Shown: positions 25,737 to 63,914, counted from the first letter of the stretch. The stretch: DNA of 64,000 nt from Rapana venosa (GCA_028751875.1 CM054157.1:5148997-5212996), one strand, 5' to 3'. Program-made: numbers and translations. The notes: generated from the sequence alone by a model not told the origin.

Positions 25737-28700
25737 CATGCATGCATGCACACACAAAAACACAGAGTCACATACACTTTTTGACCCCTTCCCTCACCCC
25801 CAAAAAGGAGGAGGAGGAGGAAAAGCAGAAAACCGTAGCCACTGATCAATCACAAACTAAAACATGAACTCAAAAAACACAATCAGTAAACCTGTGCCAC
25901 ACAAAAGCACACATGCAAAAACATGAACAAACCGTCATCAGCATGCTACACATGAGTCAAGTCATCCTCAACAGTGCTCACATATACACACACAACACAT
26001 GTGACATATATATGGCAGCATTTTTGGAGTCTTCTTCTAAACCTCTTCACTTCCCCCTTTACCAGTACCACAGCTTCATTTGTACCCGTATAAACTACAC
26101 ACACACACGCACGCACACACGCACACACAACCTAATCTACGCCAACAGGAATTCAATATTATATACAGCAAACAACGTTTTCAAGCCAGTCAGTGTTCTG
26201 GTGACTCGGTTCAGTATCTCTTCGTGGCTGGAGTCTTCTTGTCGGCAATCGCCACACAGGACCACATCCCACAGCAGAAAGCGGAGAGACACTGGGACCC
26301 CTTGTGTCACAACTTCATGGATAGCTGGTCAGTGTCGCTCTGAGTTCACAACATCTCCTGGCTTTTAAATTAATATCACCTCTGCTGTGGAGACAGGGAG
26401 CGTTACAGAAAATTGTGCGGAGGAGGGGAAAAAAGTTACATCAAGAAACACAAACATTGAAAGAAAAAAAACTGAGCATCAAAGTTTTCAAAAATATCAA
26501 GAGAAAAGTGAGCATCAAGAAAAATGAAAACAGACAAAAATTCAAAACTGATTTTGAATCGAAGAATTAAGCCACTTTGTTTTGTTTGCCAATCTAGCCT
26601 TTTATAATTAGTGGCATTTCACATCACAAACATAATGTGGCGGCATTTCACGTCACACATACACACACAAAACCGCGATAAAATTATGAACTAGAATCAC
26701 ATACAAAAACCCAAACCAAAGAAAGAAATACATGTGAATGTGTACACATTAAAAGACGAAACAAAAGCATCATGTCACAGTTCATCACATAAAGAAGAAA
26801 AAATCAGATGGGAGTAAGTAACACAATGCCCAGAAGAACACACACACACACACACACACAAAACACACACACACACACACACAAACCCGACGTTGGTTTT
26901 ACCTCTACACAGAGCTATGAAAAGGAAAGTCTCTCCACTTTATCTTTTAATCAGCCAGTCTCTAAGAGACTTCAGTTACTTAAGGGGAAACCGATGCTGG
27001 TGTGCATACAGTAAACTGTGAGCAGTCAATGTCGGGGCTTAAAAGCATAGAACAAAGTGTACAGATGCACTTTACAAGTGAAACAGAAAACACAGAGGGC
27101 CTGAGTCTGACTGACCCTACATGGCAGAAAACACTGTCCACATTTAAATAGAACGCTTCTAGTCACATCATCACTAGCTGGGAGGGGAAAAAGCCTAGAT
27201 TCTTCTTCTTCCTTTTTTATTATGTTTCTCCCAGGGGAGGTTAGACATTGATGACAAAAAAGTCTAGATATTTGACAAAAAAGTCTAGATATTAATAGTA
27301 ATTGACTTGGGTGTAAAAGTCCAGATATATATGCGCACACACGTGCATGCACACACACAATCATACACACGCGTGCGCACATGCACACACACACCAGTCA
27401 GTAGTCACCAACATTTCAGCAGTAGGATAAAGATTATTCTTCTTATTAGATTTTTTACGCTTACTTTTGGGCAATATTGCTACGCATGTTAATAAACCTC
27501 AGTATTCACAAAACACAACATCTATGACCAAATGCAGCATTACTCCTAACATTTAACTACCATCGTTGGAGATGTATAAAACCTTATATGTAAAGGTACA
27601 GAGGTAAGTGGAGATTTCTGATACAGTGTTTCAACAGTCTTGCCAACTTTAAGGAAGACGTTTTTAAGTCTGGATTTCAACTACATTTTAGTGCGTCTCT
27701 GTTGTTCCTTTCCTATAAATATTTTATTTCCCACTTTAAAACAAGTGCTCTTCTTTTCTGTTAGAACTTGTGTTTTATTTGCTGTTGTTGTTTTTTTTAA
27801 TTTGTTTGAATTGTGTTTTACTTTTTAGTTACTATTTTTCTTCAAAATCAACTGTTAGAATATCTTTTTAAGTTTGTGATGTTGATCCATCTTGTTTGTT
27901 TGTATATTTGGAGGGGAGAAGGGGGTGGGCAGAGTAAGACCTGTCTTTTCTTACTGTGATCTGAAGAAATATGCTTTTGGAAAAGACGCCAATAGAGAAA
28001 ATAATAACAAATAACGAAAACCAGACAGAAAGTTCTTGCTGAACTCAGAGAAATGGACACAGGCAATCCAGAGGTGCTACTAGACAGAACTTATCCTGGC
28101 GGTTTACAGGAGATGGCGGGCATTAAAACACTCCATGTGTGGTTCAGTGGATAGCTAACTCCCCTGAAACTGTGCAGTGTTTCTGCTATGAAATGAGGAT
28201 TAGGACACAACATCCCTTCTGTCTTCTCAAACATCCAGTAGTCTACAACAAAGAAAAACATGTACCCTGTAAACCCACCTCAATCTGTTTTCTAGACATG
28301 GCTAGAGCAAACCATGGACAAAAATGTACACACAGCTTTCTCAAAGGCAAATTTCATCCTAGACAGGAGTGTAAGTCTTGTAACTGATGTACATCTAAGT
28401 TACGCAGTCAACTTCCCCATTATACTGTGCGTTTTTTTGTTTCGTCTTTGCATTTTTTGTTTCGTCTTTGCTTTTTTTGTTATAAAAGCTAAACTAGAAT
28501 AATTATCTTAAATTTCTGGATTTCAAAAATAAATTTTCAGTTAGCCCCATTTTCAGCCCCGATTCAAAGAAGGAATTTAAGTGATTCTTGCCCCATAAGC
28601 ATCTGATCTTCGCCGTCTACAGACCTATAAATGAACATCAGGATGATGTACGAGACAGAAGCATAATGCATTATTCAAGACACTTTCTGTTTTACCTTCA

Positions 28701-28872
28701 GAACATGCGCACAACAAGATAGAAGCTATGTATCTGCCCATAGAAAAAGCTTTCACTGGCATGGTTAAGCAGTCGTCATGCTGATGAAAACAAACCTTTG
28801 TTTTCAGTGAACTCTCCAGTCTCAGCAAAATCTTATTGTGACTCCCTACCCTTAGCTAGAGCTCCAAGGTTA
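23883..28872. other. No gene seen (5 kb); CA arrays
   Basis: CA-rich arrays at 24015-24118, 25301-25386, 25697-25733, 26095-26130, 26838-26883 and 27335-27395. His/Thr-rich open frames come from these. A LINE end is listed separately at 27196. Confidence 0.55.
27196..27258 (-). mobile_element. LINE family E 3' end (63 bp)
   Basis: On the minus strand: INV, a stop, PPLGET and a stop, then AAAGGAAGAAGAAG. This is the end of the ORF and AAG tail also seen at 33210, 38293 and 49211. Confidence 0.7.
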
Positions 28873-29214
28873 GGGGACGGAATAGCCTAGTGGTTAGAAC
28901 ATTGCGCTCACAATCTGACAACCCGGGTTCGATTCCCGTTCAAGGGGATATTTTCCCCTGAGTTAACATCAGTGCCGACTCCACTTTCCCAAAAAGTCCT
29001 TCGGATGAGACTATAAACCGAGGCCCCGTGTGCGAACGCACGCAGAACATCTTGCGCACACGTTAAATCCCGTTCCGCTTTTCATTAAGTGTAGGCCATT
29101 GTGTGCCGGTGGGAACAGATGACAAAATTTACAAAACCGCATACACACGGGGACAGGATGTAAAAAAGCACATAAGTGCTTATTCCATTATCCTCGATAT
29201 AAAAAGAATAAAAA
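28873..29214 (+). mobile_element. SINE-A, full-length copy
   Basis: tRNA-derived head with A box TAGCCTAGTGG and perfect B box GGTTCGATTCC, then the body with GTTAACATCAGTGCCGACTC, CGGATGAGACTATAAACCGA, CACACGTTAAATCCCGTTCC and GCCATTGTGTGCCGGTGGGA, and tail ATTCCATTATCCTCGATATA plus AAGAATAAAA. Confidence 0.9.
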
Positions 29215-29308
29215 CGGTTCGCCTATGGTGAAGTTTCTGCCTATGTTGACAGTTTCTGCCCATCATTAAGGTAGCCACATTCTAACTTCGGGGTTGATCA
29301 TGATTAAC
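29215..29308 (+). mobile_element. Family D element, copy 4
   Basis: Directly follows the SINE-A tail: GGTTCGCCTATGGTGAAGTT, CATCATTAAGGTAGCCACAT and CTAACTTCGGGGTTGATCAT. Confidence 0.65.
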
Positions 29309-31335
29309 CATTGGTCGTCAGTGCACCGGGTTTATCTTCCTTCTGCTTAAGGCAGCAAGAAAATGTAACGACAGTTACACAACAGAACTATGGACTTTTT
29401 TTTCCTTGGAGGGTGAACGACATACATCACTGAATTAAATAAAGCAATACTGAAAAGTAAAAGAATGTCAGTTGTCTGTCTGCTTCAATAGCAACATGGT
29501 ATCTATTTATTACATTGTCGACTTGCAGTACTTCATCAAATCCACAACGTTATTGGTTTGTGACTATTGCAAGGTCGTTGGCATGGACAACAAACACATG
29601 TATATATCAATAAGTTAAAGGCATGACTAGCACATAAATCCATGATTTGTTGGTCGTTGGTACATATAAATCACTTCAAGTTCTAGAGTCGAACAAACAA
29701 ACATATTAAAGCAATCAGTCAGACTGAGGTAGGTTCAAAACTATGTCACAAAAAAAGTTTCACTCGTTAAACTCTACAGAAAAAAACTTCACTGGCAGCC
29801 CATTTTGCTGGAATGTTCCAAATCCTTTTCTGAAATATCCTTCTTCAATCGTAAAGAAACTGCAACATGATTCTGAGCCCAAACAGAAAAATTAAAACCA
29901 AATACATATACACACAAATCTCAAACCAAAATAATAAATTTTTTAAAAATCAGTCTCATTACATAGGAAACATGATTGTGACAGAAGAAAAGGTAAATAA
30001 TTAAATCAAATGCAAGGTATTCAGCTACCGATCAAAACACAGTAACGATAAATACGGATATCTACGACAAAAGATAAAAGCATGAACATACATACATAAA
30101 AATCTCAAACAAATCTGTATACACAGTAAGAGCAGTAATTCAAATTATAGTAATAAATGTAAACATGCAGACATATGTCTTAAAAATGAAAGGCATGACT
30201 CACACACACACACACACACACAAAGCGCATAACCACCCGCGCTTCAGCAAAACTCGCACTCTTTCTTTTTTTTTCCTTCAATCTAAAGCTTTTCCAACAC
30301 AAAAACGTCCGACACACACACACACAAACTGTGCATGATAAGACCCACACCACGTTGACAAGACGCACTAAAACAGCAAAGCCAAATGACAAGACAGGAC
30401 GATATATCACAGTCACAGCTTGCTGGAATAAATACTGGGCAATAGTCAGCCACGCAATCCTCCAAACTCATGGGACAATATCCAAAGTTGACAAAGCAGG
30501 CGGGTGAAAGAAGTCAAGCTGGAAAGATTTCCCACGGACCATAGAGATCTTAACTCCACACACACATCAAATCAAACGAATCAAAAGAAGTGGAAGACTT
30601 TTGTTACAAGCAGAACATGTAGCAAATGGTTACAGAAGGGATAAGTTAACCCTACTGGGCAATGATCCTATTGCCTGTGAGAAAGAAGTGTAGAGAACTT
30701 ATGTGCTTCTGAATTTTCTGACATTCTAAGTTATGACATGTCCCCACTTTGTAAGCATCGTTTTCCTGTTAACCAGTAAGTAGCATCAGTAACATATTGT
30801 GTTTTTCTTCAAATAATAGCAAGACACAACACCCTCTTACCATTACCACTACACACGGAAACCTGTAAATTCCCCCCCAAATCAGTTTCCTTACAAAGCC
30901 AGCCCCAAATCCCCCACTCCCTTCCTTGCTTCCCTCCAATCATTACCCACTATCATTACCCACTATCATTACCCACTACCATTATCCACTACCATTATCC
31001 ACTATCATTATTCATCGTCATTATCCACCATCATCACCCTCTAATCACTATCCACTAGGAATACAACACCTTATTGCAATAAAACAGAAGCAGTTCTTTA
31101 AAATCAGCATTAAACGTAAATCTTCTTCAGCACAGGACACAAATTAAAAACATCAGGGATAGTGTTCTCAGAATGGCTTTCCGTCTCTCTCCGCTTCGAT
31201 CCAGACTCAAAAAGAGTTCCGTCACCCAAAAAAAAAAAAATCAAACGACTTCATTTTAAATCGAGTTTCACCAAAAAATGCTCAAATTCACTTCAGACAA
31301 ACGTGTTCTTGCAACAGTTATGCATTCTGGCAGGT
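29309..31335. other. No gene seen; short repeats
   Basis: At 30935-31045 a loose array of ATTACCCACTATC units. Otherwise AT-rich unremarkable sequence. Confidence 0.5.
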
Positions 31336-31337
31336 GG

Positions 31338-31454
<117 letters not shown>

Positions 31455-31476
31455 TCATGCACTTTTTTGCACATGC

Positions 31477-31482
31477 TTTATT
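31477..31482 (-). terminator. Candidate S6K polyadenylation signal AATAAA
   Basis: CCAATAAAGCATG on the minus strand, about 890 nt past the stop codon, with a long CT tract just downstream. Chosen because no earlier AATAAA occurs on the coding strand. Confidence 0.35.
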
Positions 31483-31789
31483 GGATAGAATGGCATCAGC
31501 CACCATGCACCCCCCCCCCCCCCCCCCCTTCCCTCTCCCCATTCTTCCCTACACAGCAGACGGCAGGAACCTAAGCATACCTGTTTACCTACACCTGGCT
31601 TTTTGTGATGAGCAGAGATACGGACAGACACAACCATCACCTTTTTTTTTTTAACCTGAAGTATGAGCATACAACTCATTCCTTACACCTATATGCCACG
31701 AGAATAGAACTCTTTTCTTTTTACTTTTAGCCCTTGATGGTAGAACACATTCTTTCCATCTGTGAATATGTTTCATTCTGTTTTACTAT

Positions 31790-32082
31790 AGTCATGAGAA
31801 TACAACTCTTCCTAGCTTTTCACCTTATCCACGAGAATACTATTCTTCCTAGCTTTTCACACTTATCCACGAGAATACAACTCTTCCTACCTTTTCACAC
31901 TTATCCACGAGAATACAACTCTTCCTACCTTTTCCACTTCAGCCACGAGAACACAACTCTTCCTACCTTTCCACCTTATCCATGAGAACACAACTCTTCC
32001 TACCTTTTCCAATTCAGCCATGACAATACAACTCACCTTAGCCATGACAATACAACTCTTCCTAGCTTTTTCGCATTATCCA
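31790..32082. repeat. ~43-bp minisatellite in the probable S6K 3' UTR
   Basis: About seven units with GAGAATACAACTCTTCCTAC and CTTTTCACACTTATCCAC, the last ones diverged. Confidence 0.88.
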
Positions 32083-32373
32083 TGAGCTCACCTTACAAAC
32101 TATTCCAAACTTTCTCTTTCATCCAAAACCGTGACGAGAATACGACCTTTCACCTTAAAAAAAATAATAAAAAGCAGCAACTTCCCTGACACTGGCAGCG
32201 AGAGTGGGGAAGACGAGGCCAAACCCCCACCCCCCTTCCACCCCCACAGTGAGCGTCCTACCATCAGAAGAGGGGGCCTACGCTACAACAAAAACACCTG
32301 CCTGCCTGCCTGCCTGCCTTGCTGCCTGCCTGCCTGCCTGCCCAGCGAGCGCAGAAAGCAGGCCCCCACGTCA

Positions 32374-57620
<25,247 letters not shown>

Positions 57621-57800
57621 TCTTCCCGGTATAAATTCCCAGTGACATATACAGGCAATAGTTGGAAGAAACTTAAAATGAGGACGAGGGTCTTAGTCCG
57701 TGATGTCGCTCACTCACCGTCGTCCATGCTATGAGGGATTCCGTGACGTTGTGGGTCATGTGATTGTTCACTTCCGCTGGTTTGGCCAATAACATATTAG
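57621..57800 (-). promoter_or_regulatory. S6K 5' UTR and proximal promoter
   Basis: The region upstream of the start codon is richer in CpG than its surroundings. On the minus strand it has an ETS-type GCGGAAGTG (57769-57777), an ATTGG/CCAAT box (57786-57790), a TGACGT CRE half-site (57744-57749) and a CACATGAC E-box-like site near 57755-57762. These are common in TATA-less housekeeping promoters. The transcription start is not determinable, and an untranslated first exon farther upstream is possible. Confidence 0.5.
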
Positions 57801-58350
57801 AATGTAATTTGGTCCTCGCCCAATGACTTTTATTTGTGGGGTTTCCCTCGTTACGCGAACAAATTTGTACGCCCTTAATTACAGTTTCGTGCATAGGGAG
57901 AACAGGGAATATAGGGTGAGGCAACTGGGATGGTCAGAGAGTGGGAGAGAGAGATCATGGTGATGATAATGATGATCTTGGAAATAAAGACTCTCTCTCT
58001 CTCACCACACAGAAAAAGTGTGTGTGTATATCATCATCACCATCATTATCATCGTTATTGTTGTTGTCTTGCGACTTAGTAGTGGTAGCAGTAGTAGTAG
58101 CAGCAGCAGTAGCAGTAGTAGTAGGCTATCATCATTTTATTGCTGTTGCTGTTATCATTATCATCATCATTTTCATCATCATCATTGTTGTTGTTCTTAT
58201 TGCTGTTGTTGTTATCATTTTTATTGTTCTTATCACCATTATCATCATTATCATTTTTATTTATTTCATCGTCTTCCCTATTCTACTGTCATCACTCTTT
58301 TATCATCCCTAATAAAGCTGGGAACTGGAGGTTAATTTTTTTTTTTTTTT
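57800..58350. other. Intergenic; ATC/TTG trinucleotide-rich tract
   Basis: From about 58028 to 58290 the sequence is mostly ATC, TTG, AGC and TAT trinucleotide units; Ser, Ile/Val and Leu-rich frames are artefacts. A T run is at 58338-58353. Confidence 0.8.
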
Positions 58351-58394
58351 TTTAGCGCGTTGGTGCTTTTATCAATCATCCTCGAAATGAAGCC

Positions 58395-58469
58395 TTGCCT
58401 TGCCTTGCCTTGCCCTTCCTTTCTTTCTCAAAACTGCTTTTGGATATTACGGCATAGGCCGAATAAAAT

Positions 58470-58546
<77 letters not shown>

Positions 58547-58565
58547 TCTTCTTCTTCTTCTTCTG
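58395..58565. repeat. CCTTG pentamers and CT/CTT microsatellite
   Basis: GCCTTGCCTTGCCTTGCC at 58395, a CT array at 58471-58542 and CTT at 58543-58563. Confidence 0.95.
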
Positions 58566-58895
58566 TCTCTCCCAACACCCAATTATTTCAATTCTGGTGA
58601 GACAAAAATGTTAAAGAGATACACCCTGTACACAAATTCTGAGGTTAACGATAATTTATTATAGGAATTAGTTGTTGCAAACTGGCACATAAAAATTTAA
58701 CCTGTTTAAGAAAGACAAATCCGTGGATATCAAGCACGCAGTTTGTTTGTTTGATTGGAAAACTAATGGATTCTGGGGCGTTTGATAAAATCAAGACATT
58801 AACCTAATGGTGTCAATAGAAGGCTGAACATTCATCAAGGCATTTCAATTGATTGATACATAATTATGTTTGCTGTTGTTGTTGTTGTAAATTAG

Positions 58896-59234
58896 CATTC
58901 TTTTATATCGAGGATAATGGAATAAGCAATTGTGTGCTTTTTACATCCAGTCCCCGTGTGTACGCGATTTTGTAAATTCTGTTATCTGTTCCCACCAGCA
59001 CACAATGGCCTACTCTTACGAAAAGCGGAACAGGTTTTAACGTATGCGCAAGATGTTCTGCGTGCGTTCGCTCACGGGGCCTCGGTGTATAGTCTCATCC
59101 GAAGGACTTTTGGGGAGAGTGGAGTCTGCACTGATGTTAACTCCAGGGGAAAAAATATCCCCTTGAACGGGAATCGAACCCGGGTCATCAGATTGCGAGC
59201 GCATTGTTCTAACCACTAGGCTATCCCGTCCCCT
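58896..59234 (-). mobile_element. SINE-A, full-length copy
   Basis: Inverted tail TTTTATATCGAGGATAATGG at the left; inverted B box GGAATCGAACC and head CCACTAGGCTATCCCGTCCC at the right; one of the most complete copies. Confidence 0.92.
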
Positions 59235-59506
59235 GAAGACAGAGGGCAGGCCCAGAGCCATCATATGAACATTTTGTTGTTGTGATTATATTTCCGTCCT
59301 AGCGGAGATTTCCGATGTAGGGATTGTAACATGAACATTAAAAGTGACAGTTGTCACTTCTACAGAGCACACTACAGTGGTTACCTTACAATCTCCGTTG
59401 GAACATAAAATTAATACAATCACAACAACAACAACATTTGTTCTCTTCGGGTGGACTAAGTGTTTATTGTCTACATGGAGATCTGCTTCTAGTTCATTTA
59501 TGCATT

Positions 59507-59545
59507 TTATTCTTTTATTTCGAGGATAATGGAATAAGCACTTTA
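59507..59545 (-). mobile_element. SINE-A tail fragment
   Basis: ATTCTTTTATTTCGAGGATA ATGGAATAAGCACTT matches only the last ~40 bp of SINE-A. Confidence 0.65.
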
Positions 59546-59957
59546 GGTTGGTAAGATGCACCAAGACCCAACGGCCTTGCAAAATATCCCTTTCTGCAGA
59601 GACTGCTGAAGAAGGGATGCCGACAATGATAGAACAGTTGGTGGACCAAAAGCCGAGCAAAATAGCCAGGAAAAAGAAAACCTCTTTGCCGAGATCCATG
59701 CTTTGGTACACAACCGGTATCATTCAGGCACTGCTAGTACTGAAGAGTTGTTCACCAGATTACCCTGTAGATGTTTGTCATGCAAACGCCTGGATCTCTG
59801 CAAAAAGGGTTCTCTGGGTGTCTATTCTACAATGTTGTTAGTCTATCGTTGTGGTTTTTTGTGTGTACTCTTCTGTTTCTCTCCTTCGACAGTATCTTAA
59901 AGAATTGTATCAGCAATGCTTTTTATTGGATCTTCATTGTTACGTTGCATTACTCAT
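59546..59957. other. Unrecognised sequence, possible old repeat
   Basis: Two overlapping frames of about 60-97 codons on the + strand, without a domain I recognise. Normal base composition between two retroposon pieces suggests a decayed element, not a gene. Confidence 0.4.
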
Positions 59958-60250
59958 CATCATCATTATCAGTCCCGTGACCTTGGCGGTCGTGGAGGAG
60001 ACACGAAAGACGATGCCGTGGTAAGCCTCCTCCATCCATCTCGGTCCTCGGCTCTGCGCAGTAGTGCCGAGTCATTCATCCTGGTCCATTCTCTGATGTT
60101 GTCCATCCATGACTTGTTCTGTCTTCCCCTCTTTCTGCCACCTTCGAGTGTTCCCTGCAGTACTGTTTTTGGCAGAGTGTTGTGGCCGAACCATGTCAGC
60201 TTTTTCTTTTTGCATTACTATGCCATAGTTTATTGCTCTTGAATAATGTC
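59958..60250 (-). mobile_element. LINE family F 3' end
   Basis: The minus strand reads LPKTVLQGTLEGGRKRGRQ, NKSWMDNIREWTRMND, ALLRRAEDRDGWRRLTTASS and SPPRPPRSRD with a stop, then a TGATGATGATG tail. This is the typical C-terminus of a non-LTR reverse transcriptase ORF. Upstream sequence to about 60430 may belong to it but is frameshifted. Confidence 0.85.
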
Positions 60251-60439
60251 AACGGATCTTCCGATTTGGACCAGTGTGTCTGTTGTTTTGGCCCGCACAC
60301 TTGACAGTTCATTGTCCGCACGGTCAACGTCTCTGATATTAATTTTTCAGAATTCTGCAATCAGTGATAGGTCATTTCTATGCTTGGATTTTTCTTCCAT
60401 GTCCACTATTGCTGTGTATGTCAGTTTTTGCTTTATGCA

Positions 60440-61671
60440 CTGAGAAAGATGGAAGCATATACCAGTGCCCCCTAGAGCTCTATCCCCCCCCACCCCTTTA
60501 AAAAAAAAAAATATATATAGAAATGTCCTCAAGATGTCCTTCAGTGTAGGTTTCAGTCTGGATCATTATTGCTGTCCAGTATCTTTGCCCTGCTGCTCTT
60601 AAATCAGAGGATTTCTGGTTAGGGAGTTCTCAATTATATAGAGATCTCGGTGCTGGCAGTCTCTTCACAAGCTTGTCGAGTTCTTAAATAATTGTTCATT
60701 GCATGCCAAGAACTCTATGTCAGCCTAACTGCAAAGATCCACGATGATTTTCCCCAATACTACTTGTGTTGACATGACAAGATCTTCAAGTTCACCAGTC
60801 AAGACGCGTTCCGTGACTTGTGAAGAGACTGCTGGCACCGAGATTTCATTATAATGGAGAACTCCATTCGTTGGACAATGCATGAAAACCAGCACTATGA
60901 CTGGCAACCACAACTCTACAATTTCATCTGACATCACTGACGGAGATAACCCTGCAAACTAAGCTGTACGGCCCACGAGAGGAGCTGGAAAGGACATGCC
61001 GTTATTTCTTCCAAACACGTCTGACGGTGTAAAAAGCGAAGGAGAGAAGAAGACCTGACATCACTGTCCAGGGACAGAAGCTAGGATTAAGTGTTCGGCA
61101 TCCAGGCCACTAAGATCACACTGATGTAACCCAAACCAGAAATCCTCCAATTTAAGTGCAGCACGGAAAAGAGACAATTACATAACGATCTTGCCATAAG
61201 CAGACACATGTTTTATCACTTCTTAGAAGCGGTCATGTCAAGCTTTTGATTGGAAGTTGTAGTCACAACAATATTCTGCAAAGATATTTTGTCTTTGTTG
61301 TAATTGTGCCATGGGTATAACTGGGGACTAATTTCATTAATTTTCATTGTGGAATGTCATAAATTTGAAGATCTTCAAAAACGATTTGTTCCAGAAGTGT
61401 TAAAGACCAACTTAACTTTTCAGTTTTTGTGAGTTGTTAAAAGTGGGGAGGGAAGTGTGTTTAAAGTTTGGAAAAATTTTTGAACTTGGAAAGGCTAAGG
61501 CAATTTTTTAAAATGAAATTTACTTATTACTTAATTTGCTTTTGTCAATGACTGCTCAAGATGACTTTCAATGTGTGAATACTTTCTTTGATAATTACTG
61601 TATATTCTCTATGCCCCCAAATGGGGTTAAATGATAACATTAAAAAAAAAGTCATGTGTGTGTGTGTGTGT

Positions 61672-61716
<45 letters not shown>

Positions 61717-62529
61717 TACATGCACAGTCATACATATATTCACCCATGCATACAGGTATACTTATGTTGTGTGTACAAGCATGGATATGAGGACCTTTAA
61801 ATCATCAGCTATAAGCATGCACATCTTTGATCAACAAACAACACGTAACACAGATTTATTGTAAAAAAATCAATTTATTTCATTTCATTCGTCCTAAGGA
61901 ACACATTTGGATTTTAAACGGCTAAAATGAATATGGGATTAAAACAAGAGTGAACTGTAAGACTGTTTTTATTTATAGTAAAATGTTCAAACCATGTCAA
62001 TCTCTCTTGTTGTATTTTTCCCAACTTGCGATAGATAAATCCAAGTATATGGCAATAAATCTTCTTTGGTGATCTCCAGACAAAAAAATGAGGTCAACAG
62101 CAAGTTCTTAACAGGAAAAATGAATACAATCTCTCTCTTTCTTTGCACACACATCTATCTATTTATATATATATCTATCAATACATTTATGTTTATCTAA
62201 CTACCTGTCTATCTATCTATCTGTGTGTGTGTGTGTGTGTGTGTAAGTCAGTCAGTCTTCAATTTTAACGTCTTTCCACTTTTAAGTGACACCAGACAGG
62301 TGCGTGCGTGGTGCGTGTGTGTGTTGTGAGTGTGTGTGCATCTGTGTGTGTGTAGAGCTATATGTATACAGAGATAAATATAACTGTTTCTAGTCTGTGA
62401 CTATCCATCGTGACCACAACTCCCACACTGTTCATCCCAGTTCCACCCATTCCATTGCACTAAGCCTATCACACCATCACCTCTTCCCACCCCATCCACC
62501 AGAATGCTGTCAATGTTTATTCATCTCTT
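60440..62529. other. No gene seen (2 kb)
   Basis: Contains a short GA array at 61676-61713, a CCCCCAAATGGGG palindrome before a TG run at 61614, TATC units near 62160-62220 and a TG run at 62223-62244. Short frames have no recognised content. Confidence 0.5.
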
Positions 62530-62733
62530 CTAATTAAATAAGCACTAAGGTGCTTTTTTTTTATACTTCCAGTCCCTGTGTGCATGCGGTTTAATAAATT
62601 TTGTCGTCCATTCCTACCAGCACAAGTAGCCTACTCTTCAGAAAGGTGGAACAGGTTTTAACATGTGCTCTTGATGATGTTCTGCATGCGTTTGACACGG
62701 AGGCCTCGGTTTACAGTCTCATCATAAAGCCAC
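62530..62733 (-). mobile_element. Degenerate SINE-A copy
   Basis: Order kept from AAGCACTAAGGTGC (tail side) through CCAGTCCCTGTGTGCATGCG, CCTACTCTTCAGAAAGGTGG and CCTCGGTTTACAGTCTCATC; no tRNA head. Confidence 0.78.
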
Positions 62734-62883
62734 CAGCCAGAAGAACGCACTGAACTGACTGGTGGGTCCACTCAGTGGTGTTTACTGTGGATTGCCTGGT
62801 TTGAACATATGCAGGTGACCACCTACTGCGAGTTTTACTGACAGCATCAATATGTCAATTACAGTGCAAGACTTATGGCCGCT

Positions 62884-62940
62884 TACACTGAAGGGAAAAC
62901 AGACACTGAAGGGAAAACAGACACTGAAGGGAAGACGGCC
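62884..62940. repeat. 18-bp tandem repeat, 3-4 copies
   Basis: Units of ACACTGAAGGGAAAACAG. Confidence 0.85.
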
Positions 62941-63124
62941 CCTGTTTGCTCAGCGACAGCCAGCCTCCTATGATTATTGAAGCTGCAGCTTCTACAGGAT
63001 TTGACATGAACTACCTCACACACTGTAATGCAGAAGGAAAAAAACTAAAATCATCAAAGACAACTGGACACCAGACAATCCTGATTACATTTTTTGTTCC
63101 TTTCTTGAAAGATACCAGAACTGT

Positions 63125-63131
63125 GCTCATC

Positions 63132-63163
<32 letters not shown>

Positions 63164-63296
63164 CGTGCACATTTGGACTTGATGGAACTATTAGTTGTTA
63201 CTGGTTGTATGACTGTGTAAGAATGAGTTGAGTGCAAGCGCTTTGATTTGTCTCTGCAAGATATAGCGCTATATAAATTCCATTTATTATTATCTG
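63125..63296 (+). mobile_element. LINE 3' UTR copy with TG array
   Basis: TG array, CACATTTGGACTTGATGGAA, ATGACTGTGTAAGAATGAGT, TGAGTGCAAGCGCTTTGATT, AGCGCTATATAAATTCCATT and an ATT tail: the 3' UTR of the CR1/L2/Rex1-type LINE. Confidence 0.82.
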
Positions 63297-63430
63297 CTTC
63301 CTTGAATAAAAGCATACTGGCATCAATAAAAAAAAATATACAGACACCTACAGTACGAGTGAAGTAATCTCAACATGACTCACAGAGTCACAGGCATGAA
63401 AGTGAATGATAAACTAGCAGCTAGATCCTG

Positions 63431-63757
63431 ATCCTCCCTATCTCTCCTCGCCAAAGGCCTTCTTGTGACACTTTTAAATACAGCCTCAAGACATATTTGT
63501 TTCAAACCTAAGATTTTCTTCTCCTGTTTCATTTCATAGTTATCCCTGCTTTTCAACAGCCCAAAATTCCATCACCCTGCCAAAGTGTATAACCTGTGTG
63601 GTGTGTGTGTGTGTGTGTGTGTGTGTGTGCATTTAGACTTGTTAGAACTATTACTTGCTATTGGTTGCATGACTGTGTAAGAATGAGTTGAGTGCAAGCG
63701 CTTTGATTTGTCTGTGCCAGATACATCGCTATATAAATTCCATTTTTTATTATTATT
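63431..63757 (+). mobile_element. 5'-truncated LINE copy including ORF end
   Basis: CCAAAGGCCTTCTTGTGACA and CAGCCTCAAGACATATTTGT correspond to the end of the LINE ORF; then 3' UTR, TG array at 63599-63629, GCATTTAGACTTGTTAGAAC, GTTGAGTGCAAGCGCTTTGA and an ATT tail. Confidence 0.83.
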
Positions 63758-63914
63758 AAAACACTTCACTCTGGCCCTTAGCCACACAAATCCCCCAAAA
63801 CATGTTTCAGAGGGACATGAGTGATGGTGGTGGAGCCATTGCAGATGCAGGAGGGGCTCAAGTCCTGCCTCTAAACCTACAGTCATGCTTTCTAATAACC
63901 TGATTGTTTCCTCT

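Larger units (their letters stand above)
31460..32373 (-). other. Probable S6K 3' UTR
   Basis: This follows the stop codon on the coding strand. The first AATAAA read on the minus strand is at 31477-31482, followed after about 25 bases by a CT-rich tract that could serve as the downstream element. The interval contains a minisatellite of about 43 bp units and a poly-G run on the minus strand (31510-31528). A longer 3' UTR is possible. Confidence 0.35.

Noticed and set aside
28873..28950. tRNA gene call from perfect A and B boxes
   Set aside because: The tRNA-like part is the head of SINE-A, followed by the SINE body at several loci; the acceptor stem and 3' end of a real tRNA are not present.
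57941..58355. Ile/Val, Ser and Leu-rich membrane-like proteins
   Set aside because: Trinucleotide repeat translations in three frames of the same stretch.
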